DNA of 64,000 nucleotides from Nymphaea colorata (taxonomy: Eukaryota > Streptophyta > Magnoliopsida > Nymphaeales > Nymphaeaceae), in contig NC_045150.1 in NCBI RefSeq assembly GCF_008831285.2, positions 6,212,001 through 6,276,000 of the forward strand, given 5' to 3'. The translations under genes were made by a program, and so were the position numbers. The notes beneath the pieces were generated by a model that saw nothing but the letters and a program-made list of their open reading frames with translations, ran no database searches and had not been told where the DNA came from. Shown one piece after another: positions 24,514-35,130 of this stretch; position 1 is the first letter of the stretch, and every line of letters begins with the position of its first letter.

Positions 24514-26917
24514 TAGCGGTGCTATTTGTACATGGATATAACACACTTTAGTTAAATATTTCATCATGAAATATATCTATTACAAAAATAACCATATGGG
24601 TGTTTTCTCCATGCTAGACACAGAAAGAAGCAAAAAATGATGTTTTCTCGGTGTGTGGATAGGAGTTTATAGGCTGGAAAAGCTCGGTTGTTGATTTTCT
24701 AAATCTTATAAAACAATGAGTACATTGAGAAAGCATGAATTATTTTTTGTTGTTTTTTTCAGATATGGATATTTCTCTCTTTGATTAGTTTGTCAAATGG
24801 CCATTGATGGCTGGGATATTTTACTACAGTATGTTGCTCTCAAACGTACAAGATAGTTTCCCGTATGATCAGTGTTGATGTACATCCTAATTTCAATGCC
24901 ATGTAATTGTGATTACTGATTAGTGTACATATAGAGGCTAGAACAATGTTGCTGTGAATGAGTGTATTGCCACATACATATCAGTACTGCTACTGTACAC
25001 GTTTCTACAAGTGTTACTGTGCCCATATATATGTAGTCGGTATAATCTCTTAATAAGTTAGAACTGGAAAAGTGCATTAAAATAACATTAAGAGCTAATA
25101 TTATAGAGCAATAAGTAGTATAAAGCTAAAATTTAACAAAGGTAGATAAGTTGCACAGTAACTATGTGATAAATGGGTTGACATGATTGGCTCATGTGTA
25201 CACTTTTGTATTGCTCCTGTCTCTGAATGGAATAGAAGCAATGGTTGTGATATTAATGTTATAAAGGAAAAAATCAATTTGAAAAGCCAAATATTGCAAC
25301 AGATTATAAATATTGTGAATTTAAATATTTTAATAGTATAACAACAGCGTCATATAAGCATACTGATTATTTTGTTTATGTATTTGTTTCCAATTTCTAG
25401 ATATACTTTTCTCGTCTTTTGTTTGTACATTTATTTTTAAAATTTTAGCTTTTATTTACATTCCCAATATCTTTTTTCCATCTAAAAAATACACTTGCTT
25501 GTTTCTGTTGTTTTTGAAATTTTATTGCAACTTTTTCCCAAGTTATTAAGAACCTATATTATCTCCAAATATTGTTTTGATGAAAATGTAGCCAAGATTG
25601 ATATTTTTGTCAAGCTTGCAAAGTAAGAAGGCATTTTCATTTATTGTCAAGGTAAAAGGAGATTAAAAAGAGAAATCTTGCTTTTCTTCTACTCTCATCC
25701 TTATGAATGTGAAATAGCATAAGTGTCAAGAAACAAGAACTATGTTCCAATAGTAGTAAATCTTATAGACGGGAGGAGAATTAAGAGCTGTATGTAGTTC
25801 TAATGGATCATCCATTGGTTCACTGTATACTGTTTATCTTTTCCTTCTTTTCACGGTCAGTTGATTTCAAGTTATTACTATGAACTTATTACCACTGTTT
25901 GGAACTTTGGAGAAAGCATCACCTTGCATGTTTTATTTTTTGCTTCTGCTAGTTGACTTCAACATATTTGCTCTGTATTGGCTACTAGATCGGTGTAGTG
26001 GATGTTAACATTCAACATTATCCCTTAGTAATATCTCACATAATTTTCTAATCTTCTTTGTGCAGGCAAACAATACCAAGAAACAGGCCTAAACTGGAGT
26101 TTGGCTGCTATAAAAAAAGTTGGGGAAATATACATCAAGTTGCTGTCGGTGTTTGCACATAGACAGCTCTTGTGCCTTGGCATTTAGGTATATCTTTACC
26201 AGCTAGGTTTTCATTCTTGTTGCAGATAAGAAACTATTGTCATAGGGATGCTTCATTTGTACCCCCGTTCCATATGTTCTTCTATGAAAATTGTATTAGA
26301 GCCTTGATGAAAGAAATGATATGTCGTGGTACCCTTGTAAAGTATGAAAGGGAATAAAATCCTCATTACGTTTCCTAGAAAGTTTTTGGAAGATCGGGGG
26401 TACAAGTTAACCTTTGACTGAGGACCTGATTTCATTTGCATTTGCACATGTATCTTCGTTTGTTGTTTAGAACGAAATCTCCAGAAAGATGGAGTTCCAG
26501 TTCGTGGACCATAAATTGCCTCAAGCTTCATGTAGTTGCAAAAGTTCAACTTTGGAACATCTTTAGTCTCTTGGATTTTCTTTGGTCTCTTCATGTTTGT
26601 TTTCTAAAGTCCATTAGGAATCTTCATATCATGCAATTTTTAATGTTCTATTTCATCTTAACATTTGCATTTCAATTTATTCAAAATTCCCCGTAAAGCT
26701 GAATTTCTTATGGGAGCATGGTGAAAATGGTTAACTCTTTGTGGGTTCGTGGTACTTCTTGCTGTCATTGGAAATTGTGGACCTTGATCCTTAAACAAAC
26801 AATATTGTTCATCTATTGGGCTGCTTGAGCTAGACATTTTGTATTGTCTGCATGGAGGAAAATTTTTATCAGTTGATTGGATTGTAAAAGAGCAGGGAAC
26901 GGTTGGCTGGTTGAGAG
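24514..26917. other. intergenic, no gene seen
   Basis: AT-rich. No exon or repeat that I recognise. Confidence 0.5.
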
Positions 26918-27952
26918 TAGGCCTGGGCGCCGGGCCGGGTTGCCATCGGGCCGGATTGAAGAAATTTGTTATCGGGTTCAACTTGATTGCGCCCGGCCCG
27001 ACCCGACCCGACCCGAGATCTTAACGGGTCGGGCCCGGTTATCACATTTGTGCCCGGCCCGGCCCGACGGCCTGTTAGGTCAAGAGAACGCAGGCCTCCC
27101 GCCCTCTCCTAATCGCATTTTCGCAGCTGCAATAGAGCCATCGAGGGAGGCAGAGACAGGGAGAGACCGTGTGCCACCGGCCATTGCCACCATCTCCACA
27201 GTCCACACCCAGCCAGTCCACTATTGCCACCGTTTCCGCTCCACCACTGGGCCACCGTCGCCCTTTCGCCGCTCCGCCACTGGTCCATCATCGCCCTTTT
27301 GCTTTGTGAAGGTACACGCTGCTCACTGAAAGAAAGAGGAACTGAGATAAGCATGACCCATCGTCTTTTATCCTCTCTTATGTGGTTTTCCTCTTCTTTG
27401 TCCTCATCGTCATCATTTCTTTTTTTCTCTTTCTTACTTTGGTGATCTGTTTTTCTTTGATCATTCGTGGCGGAGCTTGCTGTGCATTTGATTCCTTTCC
27501 TTTCTGCCTTTGAAGTCTTACCTGCTGCCTAGATGCTTTATTTTCTCTTATATATGATTCACTTATTTGTTGCATTTGTTTACTCTCTCTTGTGGTCTAC
27601 TTCGTTTCGTTTTTTTTCTGTAACTTCCTCTGCGCATTTGGCCGTCTTTTTCACGACTTCCCTTGTGTTCTTGGTAACTTCCTCTGCGCATTTGCCTTGG
27701 CCGTCTGTTCTCTGCTCTATTTTCAGTTCTCTGTTTCTCTTTATTATCTTTGTGATATTTTGATTTATTACTGAAGCTTCTGTCAAGGGTGAGTAGCTTC
27801 CTCGGACATGGTGGACCAGGCCTGCCAGTTAACAAAACGGGCTGGGCTGGGCCTCGGACATGGTGGACCAGGCCCGGTACCCGGCCTGGCCCATCAATAA
27901 TCGGGCTTCGGGCCCGACGGGCCGACCCGGGCCGACCCGATGCCCACCCCTA
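26918..27952. mobile_element. nonautonomous hAT element, 1,035 bp, with 8-bp target duplication
   Basis: The ends are TAGGCCTGGGCGCCGGGCC and GACCCGATGCCCACCCCTA (imperfect inverted repeats). They are flanked on both sides by the same 8 bp, GTTGAGAG (26910-26917 and 27953-27960), the target-site length of hAT elements. Both ends are dense in GGGCCCGG/GACCCG blocks. The inside is pyrimidine-rich on the plus strand with two local duplications: GTAACTTCCTCTGCGCATTTG near 27619 and 27674, and CCTCGGACATGGTGGACCAG near 27799 and 27853. No transposase is present. Confidence 0.88.
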
Positions 27953-27960
27953 GTTGAGAG

Positions 27961-29580
27961 CCTATAGTTAAGTCTTGGACTCGGCTACAAGCTGGGTTTA
28001 CTCAATTGCAGAGTACCTATGGTGCACATCCTCTAGCAGAAGGTCAAAAGCCAATGGTATATCAATTGGTCATGGAGTAGTACAAGAATGCTCAGTGACT
28101 TTAATGCCGAAGACACTGAAAATATGTAGTGACTTTCCTTTATCATTTCGTCTTTTTATTCTCGTTTAAATTTTAGCAGAAGCAGCTTTTCTTGACAAAC
28201 TTTTCAAGGTCAAACATGGTTTAAGTATTGTTTTTTCGATTTTTGTAGTTTCCAATGTCTATGTTTGTGATTAACTTGTTACTTATGTGTTACTGTATGG
28301 TGAACCTTCATCATTGATAAATATTCTATGAGAAATACTGCCTACATTATTTTTCTTTCTTTATAATCACTTCATCTGCTGAAATGATTAAGGCAATCCA
28401 TTCTCCCAACACTGTGTACGACCTTTTTGACATTGATATTTCACGTGTTAATCCTTCGTATTTCCATCCCCTTCCTTCTTGTATTACTCTATCATGATTA
28501 CTGTAAATTAGTTGTGTGAAGTTTATATACATGCATGCGATACCCTTGGGCTTGTAGCTCAATCATTTCAACTTTGTCTTACATGGTTTTGTGCTAGAGT
28601 ACCCTGTATTTGTTGACTTTCTTTTCCATCGACTTCATGATGTGCTCTTGGGTTGCTTGCTTTATGGTTTCACACGTTCGAATAATGGAGTAAGTACTTA
28701 GTCATGATGGTTGCCGCTAGAATGGGCTTCATCTACGAGGGAGCAGCAGTAAGGCTTCTTCAGCAAACCGCCTAATCCTGCAGGTACACATTGCTTTGGC
28801 TTTTGCAAGGAGTTAGCATGTACCGAGTCTGATGCCACACCATGCTAATTTTGTTTGGTTCGATTCACAATGATAAATGACAGTTGTATGTTGCCTTTAA
28901 ACTGGAAGTGGATTGTTGTGGAGGTATCTCAGAAAATCTTTTCTGTTTCAAGCAATCTGCTTTCTTCTCTTCATGCTACATGTATGCAACTCAGAATTTT
29001 GTTGTCATACATAAAACATGCGCACATGAATTTTTAACATGTTAAATGTACAAGTTCACAGGAAGCAGAACATATAAGTTCACCTTCATAACTTCCCTGA
29101 TTCAATTGTTTGCATTGCACTCATGGTGCCATGCATGTGTACCGGCCTTGATGGACGTTGTAATGCCATGTGATGACTCTTGCTACAGCAGTCAAGATTT
29201 GTCACAGTAATTTTTGTTAGAAATTAGGTTGTAGACTGTGGATGTATGACATTTTAGTTGATGACAAAATGTTTAACAACCTTCACTAATGCATCATGCT
29301 GCGAGAATATTAGCAACAACAATGGTTATGGTACTTAACGATGTTTATGATGTTTTTAGCGATAGACTTCACATTTTTGGGAGCGACGTGTTGACCGCAC
29401 AAAGCGCATCCGAGTTAGTTCATGGAAATAAGACGGCACATGGATTCCCAAATAACGACCAGATCACATGGTTGACAGGGGAAGTTAAAACATAAGCTCG
29501 GAAATATCATAATACATTCTTTTCATTTCGGTGAAATGATAAAATAGAATACATGGAAGGATCCGAGATTAGTGCTGATA
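27961..29580. other. intergenic and 3' flank of PsaO, no gene seen
   Basis: AT-rich, no recognisable exons. The end adjoining 29581 would include the PsaO 3' UTR. Confidence 0.5.
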
Positions 29581-29976
29581 TCAGAAATAGCCTTCACTCC
29601 TGCCCTTGAAACCAATCTGCCCAAAAGTGAGGCACAAGAACAGACCCAAGTGCCATGTGACCAACCACAGCCTGTTACCGCAAATTATAAGAGAAAGTTA
29701 GGGCACCAGTTACTATAAGATCATTTTTCTGGGCAGGGAATATATATATATATATATATATATACACAGTTCACTCATTAATGCTGTTCTATCTCGTGAT
29801 AGGATGATTGAGAAAAAACAAGAACAAAAAGAAGCGAACTAGAACTAGTACGAGATAATGAAAATACCTATAACATTTTTCTTTATGTTTTTCTTTCAAC
29901 TGTCAATCACAATGGATTGGACAACTCTCATGAGTATGCATACTGACTCTAGAAAGTGAGTCACAATTTAATTTTC

Positions 29977-30024
<48 letters not shown>

Positions 30025-31277
30025 AAATGTGTGTGCGTGTGCACGTGTGTGAAATTATTCAGAAACTTACCAGAATTGAGAGCCAAGAGCAGGGCCAGTG
30101 GGCCAGTGAGCAAGCTCAGTTCCAATGCTGTCAAAGAAGAGGCTTGTCAAGCTCTTCCCATCAATGGCGGGAATGCTAGAGGGTGCAATCCACCCGATCA
30201 GCCCAAAGCCAATTACATTAAGGTCTGTTCGCAGCCAATCACCTCTGAAGCTGAGAGAACAACATTCGTATATCTCATTATCATAGTTTCATAGTCGCTT
30301 ACACATACAAAGGAGAATGTGAAATCAGGAGACGTTGCATTTACATATAACTTAAATTGACCATTGAATCGACATTAATCTAGCGGTTTTCAATTATTCT
30401 GATCAATGTCTTCGTGACTTTTGTAAATGCATGTCTATTGGGTACAGTTCTTTTCTTGCTTTGTTTGAATGTGGGGCTAATTTTTAAAAAAGATATGTTT
30501 TGATCAAAGCAAAAATCCTTTTGTATAAAAATTTTAAGACCCTTTATATATATTATGAAAAAATTGAAATCAGCAGGCAGATGACTAAATATTCGCTAAA
30601 AGCTCTATATTATCAGAACATTAGTAACTGTTATTGTGTTTTTAAGGACAGTTTATGAGACTTCCAATGACGTGCTTTAAATATAGCTGCCAAAAATAAG
30701 TCTAATATGTGTCTACCATTAAATAAAATATTTTAGGATAAAATATAATAAACAGTGGCATCACTTTAAGTTGAACGAAAGGGAAGCGCTGGTACAATTT
30801 ATACTGGAAAATAAAATGCCGTGTACATTCCTTTTGGGACGCATGTTCCAAGCGCATGAATAGATTAGATGTCACAGAAGATGAGAAAGTAGTACCAAGT
30901 GAACCTCCCGTTTGAGTTTGATGCAGCTACCTTGAGAGGATTAACTTCAATTGCGGGGGATCTAAGAAAACCTGCAGCGGAAAAGTGAATCAAAATTAAT
31001 GATCGGACTTAAACTATACTGAGATAACTTAATCTAGAAAAAAAAGTCTTGGATGCGATTTTATAAGCAAATTAAACTTATGTGTGTCTCCATTCATGGT
31101 AGGCAAAATAAATAATACAATTAAGATACAACGAAGTAGATTCAAGGGGAAGAATATAATGAAAATGGACGTACTAGATTGAAGGTTGATCCTTGATGGA
31201 GGGCGTGCAGGGGAGAGAGAGGAAGTGCCCAAGCCAGCAACTGGTGCTCTCAATGCGTTGCCTCCCATGGTTGCCAT
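29581..31277 (-). CDS. PSAO: photosystem I subunit O (PsaO), chloroplast precursor
   Basis: Four exons: 31277-31175, 30971-30896, 30250-30071, 29671-29581; 149 residues. All introns are GT-AG and phases match. PsaO is a small thylakoid protein of photosystem I near the docking site for light-harvesting complex II and is involved in state transitions. The N-terminus (MATMGGNALRAPVAGLGTSS) is Ser/Ala/Arg-rich like a chloroplast transit peptide, with mature-type sequence after about residue 50. The hallmark reads DWLRTDLNVIGFGLIGWIAP (64-83), followed by SIPAIDGKSLTSLFFDSIG, ELAHWPTGPALGSQF, and a second hydrophobic segment WLWLVTWHLGLFLCLTFGQ (120-138) ending GFKGRSEGYF. Intron 3 holds (TA)n and (CT)n(TA)n runs (about 29740-29765 and 29976-30021). 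Nothing is broken. Confidence 0.95.
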
Positions 31278-31736
31278 TTTCTCTCTCCCTCTCTAGATTT
31301 CTCTCTCTCTCTAGATCTCTCTCTCTTGTGTGTTTGTGAAGAGCAATGTTGTGTGATGAAGGCTTCTTATGGTGTTGGATAGAGTGGTGGATGAGAGTTT
31401 GGGGAATGGACCAATAGTGTTCAAGATAGAGATACATGTGGATAAGGGGCGACTCCTTGTAGGCTTTTCTTGTCCACAATTTCCTTTTTTCTTTTGGAAA
31501 ATTATCCTGCAGTTGTCTGGTTTTGCCATAATCACAATAAAGCACCTGCTGCTTCTGAACTTTCTGCAAAAAAAAAAAAAAAATTGCTTGTCTTTGAAGG
31601 CACTTTTCATGCTATGCCACTACCATGGGAAGACATGTTCTCACCTCTTATTAGAGGGCATTTTGGTAATTTATATGATAAAGCTTTTCTAAGTTATATT
31701 TTGTTACGGGGCATTTTGGTCATTTTTGGCTTACAT
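31278..31736. other. PsaO promoter side, no other gene
   Basis: CT-rich leader just upstream of 31277, then AT-rich sequence including a 15-bp A run near 31567. Confidence 0.5.
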
Positions 31737-32045
31737 AGACAGCCAACTCGAGCTTGAGTTTAAGTGTATGTTCAAAATGTTAAACTTGTCGACTCGTTTA
31801 AACTCGACTTGGCTCAACTACATGATAAATGAATTATAATGACAAAATTGTTAAAGAGCAACAACTAAACAAGTTAATCGAGTTAAACAAGTTTATCAGT
31901 TATACGAACGAGACATGCTTAAGATAAACGCATTGAGTTCGAGCTCAGCATTGTATTGTCAAGTCTAGCTCGAGCTTGTTCTATCAAACTCGACTCAAGT
32001 TCGAGCTTGACTAGACTCGATTCATGTGCAGCAGCCCCATATATA
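31737..32045. mobile_element. diverged copy of the CTCGAG-rich hAT-type MITE family
   Basis: CAACTCGAGCTTGAGTTTAAG at the left, an ACTCGTTTAAACTCGA-like middle and GTTCGAGCTTGACTAGACTCG at the right, ending GTGCAGCAGCCCCATA. Outer termini are altered and no target duplication was found. Confidence 0.6.
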
Positions 32046-32201
32046 GATGATCCCTTGTAAGGGGCTTTAACGAACAACCTGCTCCGTTGGGATTTCGACC
32101 AGAGAATGGGCAAATAAGAAGATTCACTTACCAACTTTTTCTTACTTTTTTAACAGCTGGGCTACATGAAAAAAACTGCGATTTCTTTTCAAAGTAGAGA
32201 A
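32046..32201. other. flank of the copia insertion, including target site
   Basis: The last five bases, GAGAA (32197-32201), are repeated after the 3' LTR (38984-38988). Confidence 0.8.
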
Positions 32202-32268
32202 TGTTGGGATTTCCCTATTTGGATAGTCCTGTGTCGATACGGGTTCATATCCGGTTCGGACCCTTAAG

Positions 32269-32276
32269 TATAAATA
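32269..32276 (+). promoter_or_regulatory. LTR TATA box
   Basis: TATAAATA, also present at the matching place in the 3' LTR (about 38642). Transcription would start about 25-35 bp downstream, near 32300. Confidence 0.7.
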
Positions 32277-32377
32277 CATGTGTCTTGTGATGGTGTGAGA
32301 CACATCAAGTTTTTACCGTCTGGGTAATCGGTCCCCTTAGCCATACGTGAATTGCCTGCCCCCATCACTGGGCTGCT

Positions 32378-32504
32378 ATGGCTGAGGAGAGAAACCCATT
32401 GCCGCCGCCACCGCCGCCGCTACCTCCGCAGGGAAACGACTCTATGGGGACTGTAGCCGTTCTTCCCACAGCCGCCGACATTCAGTCGGCGGTCGCCTCT
32501 ACAG
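32378..32504 (+). CDS. gag: putative first exon of gag, encoded inside the LTR
   Basis: ATG at 32378 starts MAEERNPLPPPPPPLPPQ (proline-rich) and stays open past 32504. There a CTACAG|GTTCTT donor would leave phase 1. Unspliced, the frame stops at 32534-32536. The acceptor TCGTCTGCAG|TGCC at 34341/34342 enters the gag frame in exactly the matching phase, and the gag domain has no suitable ATG of its own just downstream of the acceptor. I infer a spliced gag mRNA. Splicing is not proven. Confidence 0.55.
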
Positions 32505-32611
32505 GTTCTTCTTCCGCCCTATTTGAAACCACATGAATCATGAATGTTTGTTTTTTCGATTTCTGCATTTTCGTTTGTGCGCTATCTAGATTTTTAGCAA
32601 AGCAACAACAA

Positions 32612-32627
32612 TGGGTTATGGGCCCAC
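32612..32627 (+). other. primer-binding site matching the tRNA-iMet anticodon arm
   Basis: TGGGTTATGGGCCCAC begins two bases after the 5' LTR. Its complement, GTGGGCCCATAACCCA, is the anticodon stem-loop of plant initiator tRNA-Met, with CAT as anticodon. Most plant LTR elements instead pair with the tRNA 3' end (TGGTATCAGAGC). This matches the half-tRNA priming known from Drosophila copia. Confidence 0.85.
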
Positions 32628-34341
32628 GCCACGATTCCGCTGCGCGTTTCTCCCTTTTGCATTCTGTCTTCACGCAAAAGGGATAGGGCAGAAATGTGGA
32701 AAGAGGGCGACGGCCTCCATCGCGTGGGTGATGGAAGCCGTCGGTTCTGTTTTGAGGGAAAGGGGACGGCAGGGAGTTGGGCGACGGAGAAGCACGGGGC
32801 TGGCGGTTATGGCGGCATGGCAGGCAGTGACCGCCGTTTTGGGCGACGGCCGGCGCCCATCCATCTCTGTCTGCACGTTTTTCTCTTTTTTTTTTTTTTT
32901 TCTGTTCGAACCAACAGAGGAGGGCAGAGGAGTGGGAGAAAGGGCTTCGCCCGATTCCGGCACCCACCTCCGCTTCTCTCCCTCCGAGAACTTCCCTGTC
33001 ATCGGACGACGGCATCCCACCCGCCGGCTCTCACCCATAGCCCTTGGAGGCTCGCCGGAGGCGTTTCCGCCGTTCCCTGTCGTTGCAGGCGAGCGGCGGT
33101 TTTGCGTAGCCTGAAACCGCTCGCTAGGTCGAGCGGGAGCCGGTCGGGCGGAAGGCGGGGGTGGGTCGGACCCGGGTCGGGTCATATTGACCCGACCCGG
33201 ATTCATAATATTTAAAAAAAAAAAAAAAATCTCGTTCCCGCCCGTTCTTCCGCCCGCGCATTGAGTTTCTGGATCGGGTCGGGTCCGACAGGACCCGACC
33301 CGTATCCATACGGACTGATTCTTTAAAACAAAACCGATACGGTCCGTTTCAGGACCGGTTCAGGCTTTTAGAGACCGATTCGATCCGTTTCAAGACTGAT
33401 TCGGGCCATTTCAGGACCGGTTCGGGCATTTTAGGACCGATTCAGATCTTTTCTGGACCGGTTCAGTTGATTTTCAGACCGGTTCATTCAGTTTTAGAAC
33501 CGGTTTGGGCCCTTTTTGAACCGATTCAGAGTTGTTTGAGACCGGTTCTTTCCTTTTTTCGGACCGGTTCATCTAGTTTTCCACCGGTTCGGTCCATTTA
33601 GGACTGATGCGAGACCGATTCTAAGCTAGAGGAAGCTGGTATATGTGTTTTTATGTCTATTTAAAGTAATTAATGGATTGATTCGATCATATTAGATCGA
33701 TACAGGACCGATTCATTATGTTTTATGGAGCTTTAATGAATAATTTAGATAGCATTAAGTTGATTATGCAGAAATGATTAATGTGATTCGTGTATCTCAT
33801 TTTAAATGTGTTATTGTGACATATTACATTTTTGTATCATGCTTTGTTTAGGATTATGCTAAGGTTAAATTTTATTGCATGATCATAAAGTTGTACGATA
33901 ACGTTAATGTAAGGAGCCTATGATTAGTTAAATCATGTTATACCTCACCAAAGTGACTACGCATGATTTAAAGGCACATTAGTGTTTCATGTTGTACTTA
34001 TTCTCATTTGAAGTAGCATAATTACCCAAAGGTAGTGTGTTATGTTCAGGAGAATCAGTAGAGTAAAATAGGAAAATAGATCCTTACATAGTTCTGTCAT
34101 TTTACAGCCAAAGGTGTTATGCTTAACTATAGTTTGGATTTACATTTCCTAGTTTTACTAGATAAAGTTAAGACGGAATACATGTGCATATTAGGTATAT
34201 TATCAAAGTAGTATCCTAATGACCCCGGGTATTTGTCTTGGAAATAGTAGACATAAAGAGCCTTTTTATTTGGTTTACTGTTACATATGGTTTGTCTCAT
34301 ATAATGCATGTCAGCTTATGGATGTCTTTTGTCGTCTGCAG
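32628..34341 (+). other. long copia leader, probably the gag intron
   Basis: In sequence it holds a GC-rich block to about 33120 with chance long frames on both strands, two hairpins of GACCCGACCCG type (33172-33200 and 33271-33307) separated by a 14-bp A run, a degenerate tandem repeat (33322-33622), and an AT-rich tail ending in the TCGTCTGCAG acceptor. Nothing in it resembles a retrotransposon protein. Confidence 0.6.
33322..33622 (+). repeat. degenerate tandem repeat, core GGACCGGTTCNG, in the copia leader
   Basis: About a dozen units of roughly 23-28 bp. Each starts near GACCGGTTC or GACCGATTC and continues with a T-rich spacer (CATTTCAG, TTTTAG, GATTTTCA). The core ACCGGT is self-complementary. 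Confidence 0.85.
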
Positions 34342-35007
34342 TGCCTGGATCTATTTATTTTAATGGCTCAAATTTTATCCCTTTACTTGATGATTCGAAT
34401 TATGCTGAATGGAAAGAAAATGTTGTGTTTACATTGGGGTATATGGATCTGGATATGGCTTTGAGGCGACCTGAGCCACCACCTCTTACACAAGAAAGTA
34501 CACATAATGAAATAGTGTATTTTGACAAGTGGGAGCGTTCTAACCGACTAAGCTTGTTGCTTTTGCAATCAAGGGTCGCTAAGAACATACGTGGTGCTAT
34601 CCCACCTTGTAGGTCGGTGAGAGAGTTCTTGGATGCAGTTGAGGCTCAGTTTGTCAAAGTTAATATCTATGAAATATCAAGGAGGGGGTAACATTCGCCA
34701 GCATATGTTAGAGATGAGGAACATTGCTTCTCAATTGAATAACATGAAGTTGACTATTTCTGAATCATTCTTGGTATTCTTTACTTTGACCTCTTTACCA
34801 GCTGAATATACTCCTTTCAAAATCAGTTATAACACACATAATACTGAATGGACATTCAATGAATTGATGTCCAAGTGTGTTGAAGAGGAGGAAAGAATGA
34901 AGGGTGAGAAGTTGCAAAGTGCACATATGGTTTCTCACTCTGGGGCTGGTAAAGTTGGCATAAAGAAAAGTTCAATGAAAAGAAGTGCCAAGAAGAAGTC
35001 AACATGA
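34342..35007 (+). pseudogene. gag: copia gag (UBN2-type), frameshifted
   Basis: From the acceptor the frame reads VPGSIYFNGSNF, DDSNYAEWKENVVFTLGYMD (gag-polypeptide domain), then AVEAQFVK. About 15 residues of the usual sequence are then missing and the frame shifts near 34650-34690. It continues GGGNIRQHMLEMRNIASQL to a TGA at 35005-35007, followed by the nucleocapsid zinc knuckle at about 35045-35095. There the first Cys of C-x2-C-x4-H-x4-C is Tyr (KYFFCKKKGHKKSDC). Confidence 0.85.
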
Positions 35008-35130
35008 CAAACTGCTTCTCAAACTGCGCAGACTAACTTAGCCCCTATAAAGTATTTCTTTTGCAAGAAAAAGGGACATAAGAAGTCAGACTGCATCAAG
35101 TACAAGAATTGGTTAGAGAAGAAAGGTAAC

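Larger units (their letters stand above)
32202..32610 (+). repeat. 5' LTR of the copia element
   Basis: Starts TGTTGGGATTTCC and ends CAACAACA. It aligns over its full 409 bp with 38575-38983. U3 is very short, since the TATA box lies only 68 bp in. The R-U5 part carries a 52-codon open frame (32378-32536). Confidence 0.95.

Noticed and set aside
24211-24567. Long frames across the compound microsatellite
   Set aside because: Translations are dipeptide repeats of CT, CA and TA runs.
32482-33215. Long open frames (up to 178 codons) on both strands of the copia leader
   Set aside because: They overlap each other on opposite strands in a GC-rich block, contain homopolymer translations and resemble no protein family; chance frames in a noncoding leader are more likely.
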